Of a stretch of 64,000 nt of DNA, positions 24,492 through 33,830 are shown one piece after another. Made by a program: the position numbers and the translations under genes. Source of the stretch: Opitutaceae bacterium (GTDB taxonomy: Bacteria > Verrucomicrobiota > Verrucomicrobiia > Opitutales > Opitutaceae); assembly GCA_016711225.1 (NCBI GenBank), contig JADJTK010000018.1, forward strand, positions 1-64,000. The letters are read 5' to 3'. How positions within the stretch are numbered: the first letter of the stretch is position 1; each line of letters begins with the position of its first letter. A model generated the notes under the pieces. It was given only the letters and a program-made list of their open reading frames with translations. It did no database searches and was not told the DNA's origin.

Positions 24492-24589
24492 TGGAACAGG
24501 CTGAGACTGCGATACCGTAGCCGCAGCCAGAACACTGCCTTCCGCATGCCTTCTCCGTCCACTGCCGAGGGCGTATCATTAGCCTCGGC

Positions 24590-25044
24590 ACCCACAACAA
24601 GATCATCCTGTCCGGCAAAACGCCCGCCACCGACGAGATCCGCGACTCGAACTCCACACACCCTTCTCGACGCCCTTGAGAAGTCCGGCGCACCAGACGC
24701 CAACCTCCTCCTCGTCTCCGACGACGCAAGCACGGGCGAACCCAACTTCACCCGCCACCTCCCCACCAAGCTCGGATACGAAATCCCCGTCAGCGGGATC
24801 ACCACCCGGCCGGGCCAGCCGCTTATCGTTGCTCGCTGCGGCGCCGCAGAGACCTTCGGCCCGCGCCGTGATCCGACGGCGCACTACATCGGCATCCGCG
24901 TATTCGTCCCCACCTCCCCGGATAAGTTCGTGTGATCTCAGTTCGCGCGGCCGCGCCAACGCGCTAATTGGCTTAACCGACGGCACCGACCTCCTTGCCC
25001 GCGGAGTCGCCGTACTGTTTGTTTCCACCGCTTCTCCCGCATGA
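24590..25044 (+). pseudogene. moeA: moeA fossil (C-terminal half, frameshifted)
   Basis: Successive frames carry recognisable MoeA pieces: KIILSGKTPATDEIRDSN (about 24599-24655), then LLDALEKSG...LLLVSDDASTGEPNF...GITTRPGQPLIVA...TFGPRRDPTAHYIGIRVFV (about 24668-24935). Then comes RANALIGLTDGTDLLARGVAVLF to a stop at 25044. At least two frameshifts are needed and the GxPGNP loop is corrupted. MoeA inserts molybdate into adenylated molybdopterin, so a working copy must exist elsewhere if the molybdoenzymes here are active. Confidence 0.7.
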
Positions 25045-25149
25045 ACGCCTCCCGCACAAAGCCAGCAATCTTCTCGCGCATCACACCGCCGGTCACGCCA
25101 GCAGGGCCGATGCCGGCACCAAAACCGGGGTAAAAGGTCAAGCGCCCTG

Positions 25150-25252
25150 CGGCGCCAGCAACACCACATTCACGCATCCCGACATGGGCGAGTCCGTCGA
25201 CTAGACCATGCGCACCGACGGCGTGCACACCATCGAGAAGGCGAAGAGATGA
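25150..25252 (+). pseudogene. probable moaC fossil (3' end)
   Basis: The frame reading FTHPDMGESVD-stop-TMRTDGVHTIEKAKR resembles the end of MoaC, where a YDMxK segment is followed by MRIxxVRxxEK. A TAG interrupts it. Between 25045 and 25375 nothing else reads as a protein with confidence; a 41-codon frame starting ATG near 25248 exists but I do not recognise it. The call rests on a short motif and moderate similarity. Confidence 0.4.
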
Positions 25253-25375
25253 CCACCGCTTTCCATTTCCGTCGTGGCTTCGGCCCTTGCGTCTGGACCT
25301 CCCCCATCCCCGCCCTGCCCGAAAGCCTCGCCCACCCCCAAGGCGACACCCCAACTTCGCCCGCCCGCTGACGCC

Positions 25376-26350
25376 ATGGACTCATTCGGACGCACTGTCG
25401 ACTACCTGCGAATCTCAGTCACCGACCGCTGCAACGAGCGCTGCCTCTACTGCATGCCCGAAGGCTACAAGGGCTGGAAGAACACACCGGATCACCTCAC
25501 CTCCGAGCAGATCGTGCGCGTCGTGCGCGTCGCCGCCGGGCTCGGCTTCCGCAAGTTCCGCCTCACCGGCGGCGAACCGCTCGTGCGCCGCGACATCGTC
25601 GAGCTCGCGCTCGCGTTGACGACCATTCCCGGCGTCGAACGCATCGGCCTCTCGACGAACGGCACCCGCCTCGCCGCACTCGCCGCGCCGCTTTTCGAGG
25701 CCGGCGTGCGTACCGCCAACGTCAGCCTCGATGCCCTAGACGCCGCACTCTACCGCCGCATCACGGGGGGCGACGTCGCCCAGGCCCTCGCCGGTATCCG
25801 TGCCTCCGTTGCAGCCGGCTACGAACGCGTAAAACTCAACTGCGTGCTCATGCGCGGCGTGAACGAGGGCGAGCTGTGGCCCTTGGCCCGCTTCGCCGCC
25901 GAGCACGACCTGCCGCTGCGCGTGATCGAGCTCATGCCGCTCTCCAGCTCCGAGGTGCTCACCGAGGCGAATTTCTTCTCGATTGCCGACGCCAAGCGCG
26001 TGTTTGCGACCCACGATGAGCTCGTCGCCGAGGCCGGCCACCACCTCGGCTGGGGCCCAGCGAAGTACTTTCGCCTCCGCCGCACCGGCGCGCTCGTCGG
26101 CTTCATCGGAGCGATGACGACCGAGCATTTCTGCGAAACGTGCAACAAGATGCGCCTCACCGCCGACGGGAAGATCCGCCCCTGTCTGGGCGACCACGGC
26201 GAGCTCGACCTGCGCGCTACCCTCCGCCATGCCCCGACCGACGACGCCGTGCGCGACGTCCTCAAGGCCGCCCTCCGGGCCAAGCCCAAGGAGCACTCGT
26301 TTAACGGCCAATACAGTCCTTGCCGTCCTATGACGGCCATCGGCGGCTGA
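25376..26350 (+). CDS. moaA: GTP 3',8-cyclase MoaA
   Basis: 324 residues from the ATG at 25376, giving the canonical start DSFGRTVDYLRISVTDRCN. The radical-SAM cysteines CNERCLYC, the GGEP-like LTGGEPLVRRDI, the C-terminal [4Fe-4S] cysteines (HFCETCNKMRLTADGKIRPC) and the terminal Gly-Gly tail are all present. It catalyses the first step of molybdenum cofactor synthesis from GTP. It is divergent from moaD and follows the moeA/moaC fossils, which suggests these once formed a rightward moeA-moaC-moaA operon. Confidence 0.95.
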   Translation: MDSFGRTVDYLRISVTDRCNERCLYCMPEGYKGWKNTPDHLTSEQIVRVVRVAAGLGFRKFRLTGGEPLVRRDIVELALALTTIPGVERIGLSTNGTRLAALAAPLFEAGVRTANVSLDALDAALYRRITGGDVAQALAGIRASVAAGYERVKLNCVLMRGVNEGELWPLARFAAEHDLPLRVIELMPLSSSEVLTEANFFSIADAKRVFATHDELVAEAGHHLGWGPAKYFRLRRTGALVGFIGAMTTEHFCETCNKMRLTADGKIRPCLGDHGELDLRATLRHAPTDDAVRDVLKAALRAKPKEHSFNGQYSPCRPMTAIGG

Positions 26351-26779
26351 GCACCCGAAGGCAAAGCCCAACATGCACCTCACGTCGGCAGGCTTTCGCT
26401 GGAGACGGGCATCCGATCCCGCCCGCCGGAGGCCGGCGCTCACGCTTCGGCCATCCCAGGCGGAAGCACACAGGCATCCATCATCTCCGGCGCCGCAGGC
26501 CGCCCGATGGGCGCGACGGCGCGAAGAACAAGAAGTGCCGGACGCTTGCAATTACCCATTCCAGCATAGATGAGCGCACCGCTTCCTGTTTCGGCCCGAG
26601 GGAAAGCCATCTGCCCTTCGGTTCACGCCCAACCAGAGCCTCGGCCCCCACAACAACAAGACCACACGACCATCGGCAAATAGCCGGCTGCAACCAGAAT
26701 CTTGGCACCAGTTGCGTTGGATCGCCTTGTGCACAGTCTTCCCGCAATGCCAGTGTAGCCTTTTCATGAACTATCCCCG
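26351..26779. other. intergenic region with no recognised gene
   Basis: About 430 bases after moaA. Open frames here have no family resemblance and poor start contexts. No clear terminator hairpin with a T-run was seen. It may hold decayed coding sequence, but I could not identify any. Confidence 0.5.
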
Positions 26780-27184
26780 GTGCTCGTTTCTCCAGCCGAG
26801 ATCGCCCGCCACTTCCGCACTTTGTTCGAATACGCCAACATCGTCGGAGTCGAGGTCCGCGCCTCGACCGACTCGACTGCCGCCACCGTCGGCTGCGAGC
26901 TCGACGACGCGAAACGCGGTCTCTGCTACGGCTCGCTCGGCTACGTCGAGGTCGACTACCGGGTCGGACGGGGGCCAGTGGCGCGACACCTTGTGGTCGA
27001 CCGGCTCCGGGATATGCATCGTGCGGATCCGCCACACCGGACCGTTTTCCCCTCCCAGACGGCGGACCTCGTGCGCGGCGAGAAGCTGCCACGGAAGCAG
27101 AGCCCTACCCCGATAAGGAGCCCTTATTCCGGAATAAACCTTCTTGTTTTAGTGTATCGAGCGGGGTTAAACGAGAACCCGTGA
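26780..27184 (+). CDS. hypothetical protein, uncertain
   Basis: A GTG-started frame of 134 residues. The N-terminal half (SPAEIARHFRTLFEYANIVGVEVRAS) looks protein-like. The second half (HLVVDRLRDMHRADPPHRTVFPSQ) is rich in His/Arg and may be off frame, so the real gene could be frameshifted near 26970. The family is not recognised. It runs into the regulatory palindromes at 27113-27137, which argues that the 3' part is not functional coding sequence. Confidence 0.3.
   Translation: MLVSPAEIARHFRTLFEYANIVGVEVRASTDSTAATVGCELDDAKRGLCYGSLGYVEVDYRVGRGPVARHLVVDRLRDMHRADPPHRTVFPSQTADLVRGEKLPRKQSPTPIRSPYSGINLLVLVYRAGLNENP
27113..27137. promoter_or_regulatory. overlapping palindromes upstream of the second molybdoenzyme operon
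   Basis: ATAAGG-AGC-CCTTAT (27113-27127) and TTATTCCGGAATAA (27124-27137) share the bases TTAT, so only one can be extruded or bound as a hairpin at a time. They lie about 45 bases before the GTG start at 27181. They are candidate operator sites; the regulator is unknown. Confidence 0.5.
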
Positions 27185-28458
27185 ACTCTTCTGCGCCCCG
27201 TACCCCGGACGCCGATATTTGGATCGGCGCCGCCTTCCTTTCGCTCGGCTGCCTATTCTGTGGTGCCACCGCCACGTCGCTCCTCTTCTCGCCCGGCTTC
27301 GCCCTCCTAACCCCGCGCCCCCCAGCCGTAGTCGCCCTACAACACGCTGCCGTGCTGGGCTGGCTGCTCGGCCTCGGATTCGGGCTCCTCTATCTCACAC
27401 TCTCGGTCTTCGCCCGTAGCCCCCGCGTGGGCGGTGTGTGTTCCGCCCGCCTCCATTTCCTCCTCTTCCTAGTGGGAGTGCTCATCATCGTACCCGCCTT
27501 CCGTCTCTGGGATCTGCGAACCGTGGCCCATGGCGGGGCGCTCCTGCTCGCGGCGCTGCTGATCGGAGGCTGGGGACTGCTGCGCCAAATGGACCGCAGC
27601 CAACGCCGATTCCTCGTGCAGGAAACCTTCACGATGGCGCTGAGCTGGCTGCTCGTAGCGGTGCTCACCGGACTCCTCGTGACGGCCAACCGCTACTGGT
27701 CGTTCCTCGGTACCGACGCCGTGGCGACAATCCACGCCGGTGCGCACATGGGCTTCGGCGGCTTCTTCCTGCTGCTGCTGGTCGGACTTTGCCGCGGCCT
27801 CTTCGCCGGAACCGGAGAGCCCCCGGCGGGCGAAACCAGAATCTGGACCGATCTGTTTCTCAACGGCGGCATCTTCATCGCCTGCTTCGGCCTGCTCTTC
27901 GGCTTCCCCCTCGTGCCCATCGGCGGCACGCTGGTTCTAGTCGGCATCCTGCTGTTTCTCGGCGAAGTCTGGATCGAGTACCGCCGGTTGGACCTGGGTA
28001 GCCAACCGGGGACGCGTCCGCTCGCCGTCGCCCTCGCGCTCCTCCTGCCCACGGCGCTGCTCGGCTGCGGCACCGCTCTACTCCCCGACTCCCACCCGTT
28101 CACCGGCAGGATCACCAGCCTCTACGGTTTCCTGACCGTCTTCGGCGTCTTCGGGCTCGCCTTTCTAGCGCTGGCTCGCTTCGGACTCGCACGAACCGAG
28201 CGGACGGACGCGCGCGCCGCCGTCGGGTCGCGGCTCGCCGAAAAGGCAGCATGGGGCGCCTATATCGCAGGACTAGCCATCGCATCCGTTCTTCAACTAT
28301 CCGGCAACCGCGAAGGCGCCTCGCTGGGTGTCTGGCTCGCGGCGGCGGGCGCTCTGGGCTGCGCCGGCGTCGTGGGTATCCGCGCGGCTATGTTGGTGTG
28401 GCGCCACAGCCGACCGGGCTGCCTCCCAGTCGAGAATCTGAACAAAAACACGGCATGA
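27181..28458 (+). CDS. NnrS-like / haem-copper-oxidase-like membrane protein
   Basis: 425 residues from a GTG. About twelve hydrophobic helices with histidines in VVALQHAAVLGWLLGLGFGLLYL and ATIHAGAHMGFGGFFLLLL, the same His-in-helix pattern as the proteins at 12554 and 39860. It is ATGA-coupled to the cytochrome c/haem b subunit of the molybdoenzyme. It could hold haem and connect quinols to that subunit, or protect against NO; neither is shown by the sequence. Confidence 0.7.
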   Translation: MNSSAPRTPDADIWIGAAFLSLGCLFCGATATSLLFSPGFALLTPRPPAVVALQHAAVLGWLLGLGFGLLYLTLSVFARSPRVGGVCSARLHFLLFLVGVLIIVPAFRLWDLRTVAHGGALLLAALLIGGWGLLRQMDRSQRRFLVQETFTMALSWLLVAVLTGLLVTANRYWSFLGTDAVATIHAGAHMGFGGFFLLLLVGLCRGLFAGTGEPPAGETRIWTDLFLNGGIFIACFGLLFGFPLVPIGGTLVLVGILLFLGEVWIEYRRLDLGSQPGTRPLAVALALLLPTALLGCGTALLPDSHPFTGRITSLYGFLTVFGVFGLAFLALARFGLARTERTDARAAVGSRLAEKAAWGAYIAGLAIASVLQLSGNREGASLGVWLAAAGALGCAGVVGIRAAMLVWRHSRPGCLPVENLNKNTA

Positions 28459-30068
28459 CCTTCCCGCGTCCCTCCGTCGTTCCACTCGGCGCCTTGCTCC
28501 TCGTAGCGGCCGGAACCTTGGCCGGCTGCAATCCTTCCCGAGCGCCCCAAGGCTCCACCGACATTGCGTTGCGCGAACGGGTCGACCTCCCGGCGAGCGG
28601 CCCCGCCTGCCCGGTCCGCCGCCTGCTCGGCATCAAAGACGATCCAGTGCTGCGGGGTCGGGCTCTGTTCGAGAACCATTGCGCCACCTGCCACGGCCGC
28701 GTTGGTGACGGCGCCGGACCCGCCGCCGTGCACCTCAACCCACGCCCGCGCGATTTTCGCTCAGGCCAATTCAAGGTACGCTCGACCGCCACGATGCCAA
28801 CCGACGCCGACCTCTACCAGGTCGTCTCCACGGGCATGCCCGGCTCCTCGATGCCGGCTTTCGGCTTCTTGAGCGAGCAACAGCGCCGCGATCTGGTCGC
28901 GTACGTGAAACATCTGTCCTCAACGGTCGAAGACGGACGGGAGGTCCGCTGGTTCGAGGAAGCCCAACCGTTGGTGCCGCTCGCGTTGCCACCTCCCCCG
29001 CCCGCCGCGGAAACCGCCGTCGCGACCGGCCGGGACGCGTTTCTGAAGCACGGCTGCAACGCCTGCCACGGCGAGGAGGGCCGCGGCGACGGCCCCCAAG
29101 CCGCGACCATGCGCGACACCAAGGGCTTTCCCCTCCGCCCTCGCGACCTACACGACGACCGGTTCATCGGCGGCGAACGCACCGAGGACATCTACAAACG
29201 CATCGCCCTCGGCATCGCCGGTACGCCGATGCTCGGCTATCCCGACGCCGCCATGCCGCCGACCGAACGGTGGGCACTCGTCGAATACATCCGCTCCCTG
29301 CGCTCTCCGGCCACTGCGCCCCCCCCCGTCCCCGCCAGCCCGGCCCTAGCGAGCATCACAGTCCCACGCGCCACCGTGCCCGCATCGCCCTCCGACGCGG
29401 CGTGGGACCGCCTCCCCGCCTCGTCGGTGGAGGTCTCTCCGGTCTGGCGACTGCCGGGCACAAGCCGCCGGGTCTCCGTGCGGGCCGTCCACGACACCCA
29501 ATCCATCTCGGTGCTCCTCGAGTGGGACAATCCCCTCCCGCATCGCGCACCGGTCCGCGTGCAAGACTTCGAGGACGCCGCCGCGCTCCAGTTTGCGCTC
29601 ACCAACGAGGTGGGCTCGATCGCCATGGGCGATTCGAGACATCCGGTAAACCTCTGGCGTTGGCGCGCATCACGCGCCCTGCAAACGAGCGACGCCTACC
29701 CGCAGCTCTTCACCCTCGGCGAAACCGGCCCACGACTCCGCATCACCGCCCAGGAAGCCGGCAACCCGACCGGCACCGTCGCCGCCGGTGCCGCCGAAGA
29801 CCTCAACGCGTCCGGCTTCGGCACCCTCTCCGCCCAGCCCGCCGCGCAGCAGGACGTGCGCGCCGAGGGCCAGTGGCGCGACGGCCGCTGGCGCGTCCAG
29901 CTCACCCGCGCTCTCGCACCGGCCTCCCCGCTCGATGTCTCCCTTCTCCCCGGCCACGAAGTCCCGGTGGCCCTCGCCATCTGGGACGGCCGCACCGGCG
30001 ACCGCAACGGCCGCAAGAGCTTCTCCACCTGGCTGACCCTTCGTCTCGTATCGGACACGCAACCATGA
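28455..30068 (+). CDS. dihaem cytochrome c lipoprotein fused to an ethylbenzene-dehydrogenase-like haem b domain
   Basis: 537 residues from the ATG at 28455. A lipobox occurs early (LLVAAGTLAGCNPS), so the protein is probably lipid-anchored in the periplasm. Two cytochrome c domains follow, with CATCH (about 77) and CNACH (about 200), each with a later Met ligand candidate (GSSMPAF, TPMLGYP). Residues about 310-535 resemble the gamma-subunit haem b domain of type II DMSO-reductase-family enzymes such as ethylbenzene dehydrogenase (SVRAVHDTQSISVLLEWDNP, EVPVALAIWDG). It should carry electrons to or from the alpha/beta pair downstream. Confidence 0.8.
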   Translation: MTFPRPSVVPLGALLLVAAGTLAGCNPSRAPQGSTDIALRERVDLPASGPACPVRRLLGIKDDPVLRGRALFENHCATCHGRVGDGAGPAAVHLNPRPRDFRSGQFKVRSTATMPTDADLYQVVSTGMPGSSMPAFGFLSEQQRRDLVAYVKHLSSTVEDGREVRWFEEAQPLVPLALPPPPPAAETAVATGRDAFLKHGCNACHGEEGRGDGPQAATMRDTKGFPLRPRDLHDDRFIGGERTEDIYKRIALGIAGTPMLGYPDAAMPPTERWALVEYIRSLRSPATAPPPVPASPALASITVPRATVPASPSDAAWDRLPASSVEVSPVWRLPGTSRRVSVRAVHDTQSISVLLEWDNPLPHRAPVRVQDFEDAAALQFALTNEVGSIAMGDSRHPVNLWRWRASRALQTSDAYPQLFTLGETGPRLRITAQEAGNPTGTVAAGAAEDLNASGFGTLSAQPAAQQDVRAEGQWRDGRWRVQLTRALAPASPLDVSLLPGHEVPVALAIWDGRTGDRNGRKSFSTWLTLRLVSDTQP

Positions 30069-33000
30069 CAGCTCCCGCCCATTCCCCCGTCCCCGAATCG
30101 ACCGAACGCGGAATCCTTAGTCGCCGCAATTTCCTCTATCTCTCGGGCGTCGCCGCCGCCTCTGCGCTCGCCGCGCACTACCTCCGGCCGCGGCACCTCG
30201 CGCCCGCCCGCGCCATCGCCAACCCGCTCGCCCACTACCCGGACCGCGGCTGGGAGGAATCCTACCGAGACCAGTACAAGTACGACGGCACGTTTTCCTG
30301 GGTCTGCGCCCCCAACGACACCCACAACTGCCGGGTGCTCGCCCACACCCGCAACGGCGTGATCGTGCGCATGGGCGACCAGTACGATGTCGGCACCTAC
30401 GCCGATCTCTACGGCAACAAAGCCACCAGCAGTTGGGGCATCCGCCAGTGCGCCAAGGGCTACACCTTCCACCGCATCGTCTACGGTGCCTTCCGCCTCA
30501 AGCACCCCATCGTGCGCGCCGGCTGGCGCCGCTGGGCAGAGGCCGGATTCCCCGATCTCACCCCCGAACTGCGGCGCCTCTACCGCTTCGATGACCGCGG
30601 TTCCGACTCGTTCGAAAAGATCTCCTGGGATGATGCCAACCGCCTCATTGCCCGCAGCCTCCACTCGATCGCGCGCCGCTACAGCGGCGAGGAGGGCGCC
30701 GCGCGCCTCCGCAGCGAAGGCTACCCCGAGGAAATGATCCAGGACATGGGCGGCGCCGGCACGCGCACCATCAAGATGCGTGGTGGCATGGGCCTGCTCG
30801 GCGTCATGGGCAAATACGGCATGTACCGCCTCTGCAACTCCCTCGCGCTCCTCGACCAGCACGTGCGCGGGGTGTCCGAGCAGGAGGCCCGCGCCGGCCG
30901 CATCTGGTCGAATTACACCTGGCACGGCGACCAGGCCCCGGGACACCCCTGGGTTCACGGTCTCCAGAACAGTGAGACCGACTTCAACGATCTGCGCTCC
31001 TCCAAGCTGATCGTGATGAACGGCAAGAACCTCGTCGAAAACAAGATGACCGAGGCCCACTGGTTCATCGAATGCATGGAGCGCGGCGCAAAGATCGTCG
31101 TCATTGCCCCCGAATACGGCGCTCCCTCCACCAAGGCCGACTACTGGATCCCCGTCCGCCCCGCCACTGATGCCGCCCTGTGGCTCGGAGTCGCACGCCT
31201 CCTCATCGACCGCAACTGGTACGACGCCCCCTTCGTCAAAAGCTTCACCGACCTTCCCCTGCTCATCCGGAGCGACAACCTCCGTCGCCTTCGCGCCCAC
31301 GAGATCTTCCCCGACTACCGCGGCCGCCTCCCCAAGGACGGTCCCAGTTTCCGCGTGCAGGGACTCACCGACGAGCAGTACGCCAAGCTCGGCGACTTCG
31401 TCGTCTGGGACGAGAAGACCGGCGGCCCCGTCGCGCTCCATCGCGACCTCGTGGGCGAACGCATGACCGCCGCCGGCATCGAACCCGCGCTCGACGGCGT
31501 CTGGACGGTCAAACTGGTCGACGGCACCAGCGTCGAGGTGCATACGCTCTGGAGCATGTATCGGCGGCACCTTGAGGACTACGACCTCGACACGGTGGCC
31601 GAAGTCACCGCCGCCCCGCGCGAGCTGATTGAGCGCCTCGCCCACGACATCGCGACGACCAAACCCGTCTCCATCCACCAGGGCGAGGGCATCAACCACT
31701 GGTTTCACGGCACCGAGGCCAACCGCGCCGCCTACCTGCCCATCATGCTCACCGGCAACATCGGCCGTCCCGGTGCCGGCTGCCACGGCTGGGCCGGCAA
31801 CTACAAGTCCGCACTGTTCCAGGGTTCCAAGGAAACCGGCTACGGCTTCAAGGGCTGGGTCGGTGAGGATCCCTTCCACCCCAACCTCGACCCCGACGCC
31901 AAACCGCACGACATCCACGCCAACGTCCGCTTCAAGGACGAGGAGCCGGCGTACTGGAACCACGGCGACATCCCCCTCATCGTCGACACGCCCAAGGAGG
32001 GGCGCAAGTGCTTCACCGGCAAGTCTCACATGCCGACCCCCACCCGCGCCATCTTCTTCACCAACGTCAACCTCATCAACAACGCCAAGTGGTGCTACGG
32101 GGTCATCAAGAACGTGAACCCCAAGGTCGAGCTCATTGTCTCGATCGACATCCAGATGACCGCCTCGGTCCAGTTCGCCGACTTCGCCCTCCCGGCCAAC
32201 TCCTGGGTCGAGTTCGAGGACCTTGAAATCACGGCCAGCTGCTCCAATCCCTTCCTCCAGATCTGGAAGGGCGGCATCCGCCCCCTCTACGACTCGCGCG
32301 ACGACCTCGCCATCCTCGCCGGTATCGCCAACGCGCTCGGCGACGAGACCAAGGACTCCCGCTTCCGCGACTACTTCAAGTTCGAGAACGAGAAGCGCCG
32401 TTCCGTCTATATCCAGCGCCTGCTCGACTCCTCCACCACCACCGCCGGCTACCGCCTCGACGACATCATGGCGGGCAAATACGGCCCGCCCGGCGCCGCC
32501 CTCCTGCTCTTTCGCACCTACCCGCGTATCCCCTTCTACGAACAGATCCACGACAGCGACCCGTTCCACACCGACACCGGCCGCCTTCACGCCTACAGCG
32601 ACGACCCCACCGCCATCGACTGCGGCGAGAACTTCATCGTCCACCGCGAGGGCCCCGAGGCCACCCCCTACCTGCCCAACGCCATCCTGTCCTCCAACCC
32701 TTGGGTACGCCCCAACGACTACGGCATTCCGCTCGACGCCCGCCACTGGGACGATCGCACCGTGCGCAACGTCAAGCTGCCCTGGGCCGAGCTGAAGCAA
32801 TCCAAGAACTTCCTCTGGGATGAAGGCTACCAGTTCTACTGTCTCACCCCGAAATCCCGCCATCGCGTCCACTCCACCTGGTCCAATGTCGACTGGCACC
32901 AGATCTGGGATTCGAACTTCGGCGACCCCTACCGTCTAGACCGCCGCCTCGCCGGCGTGGGCGAACACCAGATCCACCTCAATCCCGCCGCCGCCCGCGA

Positions 33001-33541
33001 TCTCGGACTGCGCGACGGCGACTACGTCTACGTCGACGCCAACCCCGCCGACCGCCCCTACTACGGCGCCACGCCGGCCGATCCCTTCTACCGCATCAGC
33101 CGCTGCATGCTCCGGGTCACCCTCAACGCCGCCTACCCCTACCACATCGTCATGATGAAGCACGGCACCTTCATCGCCACGCCCAAAACCGTCGCCGCCC
33201 AGCAGCAGCGCGCCGACGGCATGGCCCTCTCCGACGACGGCTACATGGCCAACTTCCGTTTCGGTTCCCAGCAGTCAATCACCCGCAACTGGCACATGCC
33301 CATGCACCAGACCGACACCCTCTTCCACAAATCGAAGGCCTTCATGAGCTTCCTCTTCGGCGGCGAAGCCGACAACCACGCCGTCAACACGGTGCCGAAG
33401 GAGTGTCTCGTGCGCATCGTCAAGGCCGAGGACGGCGGACCCGGAGGCCGCGGCGTCTGGCAGCCCGGCGCCGAGGGCATGTCCCCGGCCGGCGAAAACG
33501 ACACCATGTTGCGCTACCTCTCCGGCGGCTTCTCCACCTGA
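30065..33541 (+). CDS. NarG-like type II DMSO-reductase-family molybdopterin oxidoreductase, exported
   Basis: 1158 residues, ATGA-coupled to the previous gene. A twin-arginine signal (LSRRNFLYLSG, 18-28) places it in the periplasm. The N-terminal cluster motif is C81-x3-D85-x3-C89...C129, not the His-Cys-Cys-Cys of classic NarG. The molybdenum ligand is probably D289 in YTWHGDQAPGHP, aligned with NarG YCDLPP. It resembles the outward-facing nitrate reductases of archaea and relatives. Nitrate is the likeliest substrate, but chlorate, selenate or other oxyanions cannot be excluded from sequence. It needs MGD from the mo genes. Confidence 0.85.
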   Translation: MTAPAHSPVPESTERGILSRRNFLYLSGVAAASALAAHYLRPRHLAPARAIANPLAHYPDRGWEESYRDQYKYDGTFSWVCAPNDTHNCRVLAHTRNGVIVRMGDQYDVGTYADLYGNKATSSWGIRQCAKGYTFHRIVYGAFRLKHPIVRAGWRRWAEAGFPDLTPELRRLYRFDDRGSDSFEKISWDDANRLIARSLHSIARRYSGEEGAARLRSEGYPEEMIQDMGGAGTRTIKMRGGMGLLGVMGKYGMYRLCNSLALLDQHVRGVSEQEARAGRIWSNYTWHGDQAPGHPWVHGLQNSETDFNDLRSSKLIVMNGKNLVENKMTEAHWFIECMERGAKIVVIAPEYGAPSTKADYWIPVRPATDAALWLGVARLLIDRNWYDAPFVKSFTDLPLLIRSDNLRRLRAHEIFPDYRGRLPKDGPSFRVQGLTDEQYAKLGDFVVWDEKTGGPVALHRDLVGERMTAAGIEPALDGVWTVKLVDGTSVEVHTLWSMYRRHLEDYDLDTVAEVTAAPRELIERLAHDIATTKPVSIHQGEGINHWFHGTEANRAAYLPIMLTGNIGRPGAGCHGWAGNYKSALFQGSKETGYGFKGWVGEDPFHPNLDPDAKPHDIHANVRFKDEEPAYWNHGDIPLIVDTPKEGRKCFTGKSHMPTPTRAIFFTNVNLINNAKWCYGVIKNVNPKVELIVSIDIQMTASVQFADFALPANSWVEFEDLEITASCSNPFLQIWKGGIRPLYDSRDDLAILAGIANALGDETKDSRFRDYFKFENEKRRSVYIQRLLDSSTTTAGYRLDDIMAGKYGPPGAALLLFRTYPRIPFYEQIHDSDPFHTDTGRLHAYSDDPTAIDCGENFIVHREGPEATPYLPNAILSSNPWVRPNDYGIPLDARHWDDRTVRNVKLPWAELKQSKNFLWDEGYQFYCLTPKSRHRVHSTWSNVDWHQIWDSNFGDPYRLDRRLAGVGEHQIHLNPAAARDLGLRDGDYVYVDANPADRPYYGATPADPFYRISRCMLRVTLNAAYPYHIVMMKHGTFIATPKTVAAQQQRADGMALSDDGYMANFRFGSQQSITRNWHMPMHQTDTLFHKSKAFMSFLFGGEADNHAVNTVPKECLVRIVKAEDGGPGGRGVWQPGAEGMSPAGENDTMLRYLSGGFST

Positions 33542-33554
33542 ACTCCTCCCTCCC

Positions 33555-33830
33555 ATGCCCGCACACGAGATCGACCCCGAGGACCCGCTCGAACTTACCG
33601 GCGCCGTCCTGCCCACCACCGAGGACCTCGACGAGCCCATGGCCGCCGCCTTCGTCGAGGAATTCTTCCAGCTCGGCCTCGGCCCCGACGACATCCTCGG
33701 TCTGTTTCGAAATCCCCAATACCTCGGCCCGCACCGCGTCTGGCGCCTCAAGGGCGACGAGCGCATCCGCGAACTCATCGCCGACACCCTCGCTCCCTGG
33801 CTGAACGCCACTCCCGTCCCCTCCCCATGA
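33555..33830 (+). CDS. small protein between alpha and beta subunits, unknown
   Basis: 91 residues, acidic, with LDEPMAAAFVEEFFQLGLGPDDILGLFRNPQYLGPHRVW as the most structured part. No signal peptide, no cysteine and no cofactor motif. It sits 13 bases after the alpha gene and overlaps the beta ATG (ATGA), so it is expressed with them. I do not recognise the family. It may be an assembly factor or a small structural subunit. Confidence 0.7.
   Translation: MPAHEIDPEDPLELTGAVLPTTEDLDEPMAAAFVEEFFQLGLGPDDILGLFRNPQYLGPHRVWRLKGDERIRELIADTLAPWLNATPVPSP

Noticed and set aside
25248..25373. A 41-codon frame just before moaA
   Set aside because: No family resemblance; probably part of the decayed moeA/moaC stretch.
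29696..32899. A 1067-codon open frame on the minus strand opposite the molybdoenzyme operon
   Set aside because: It is the Gly/Val/Ala/Asp-rich mirror of high-GC coding DNA on the plus strand, where the haem subunit and NarG-like protein have clear motifs.
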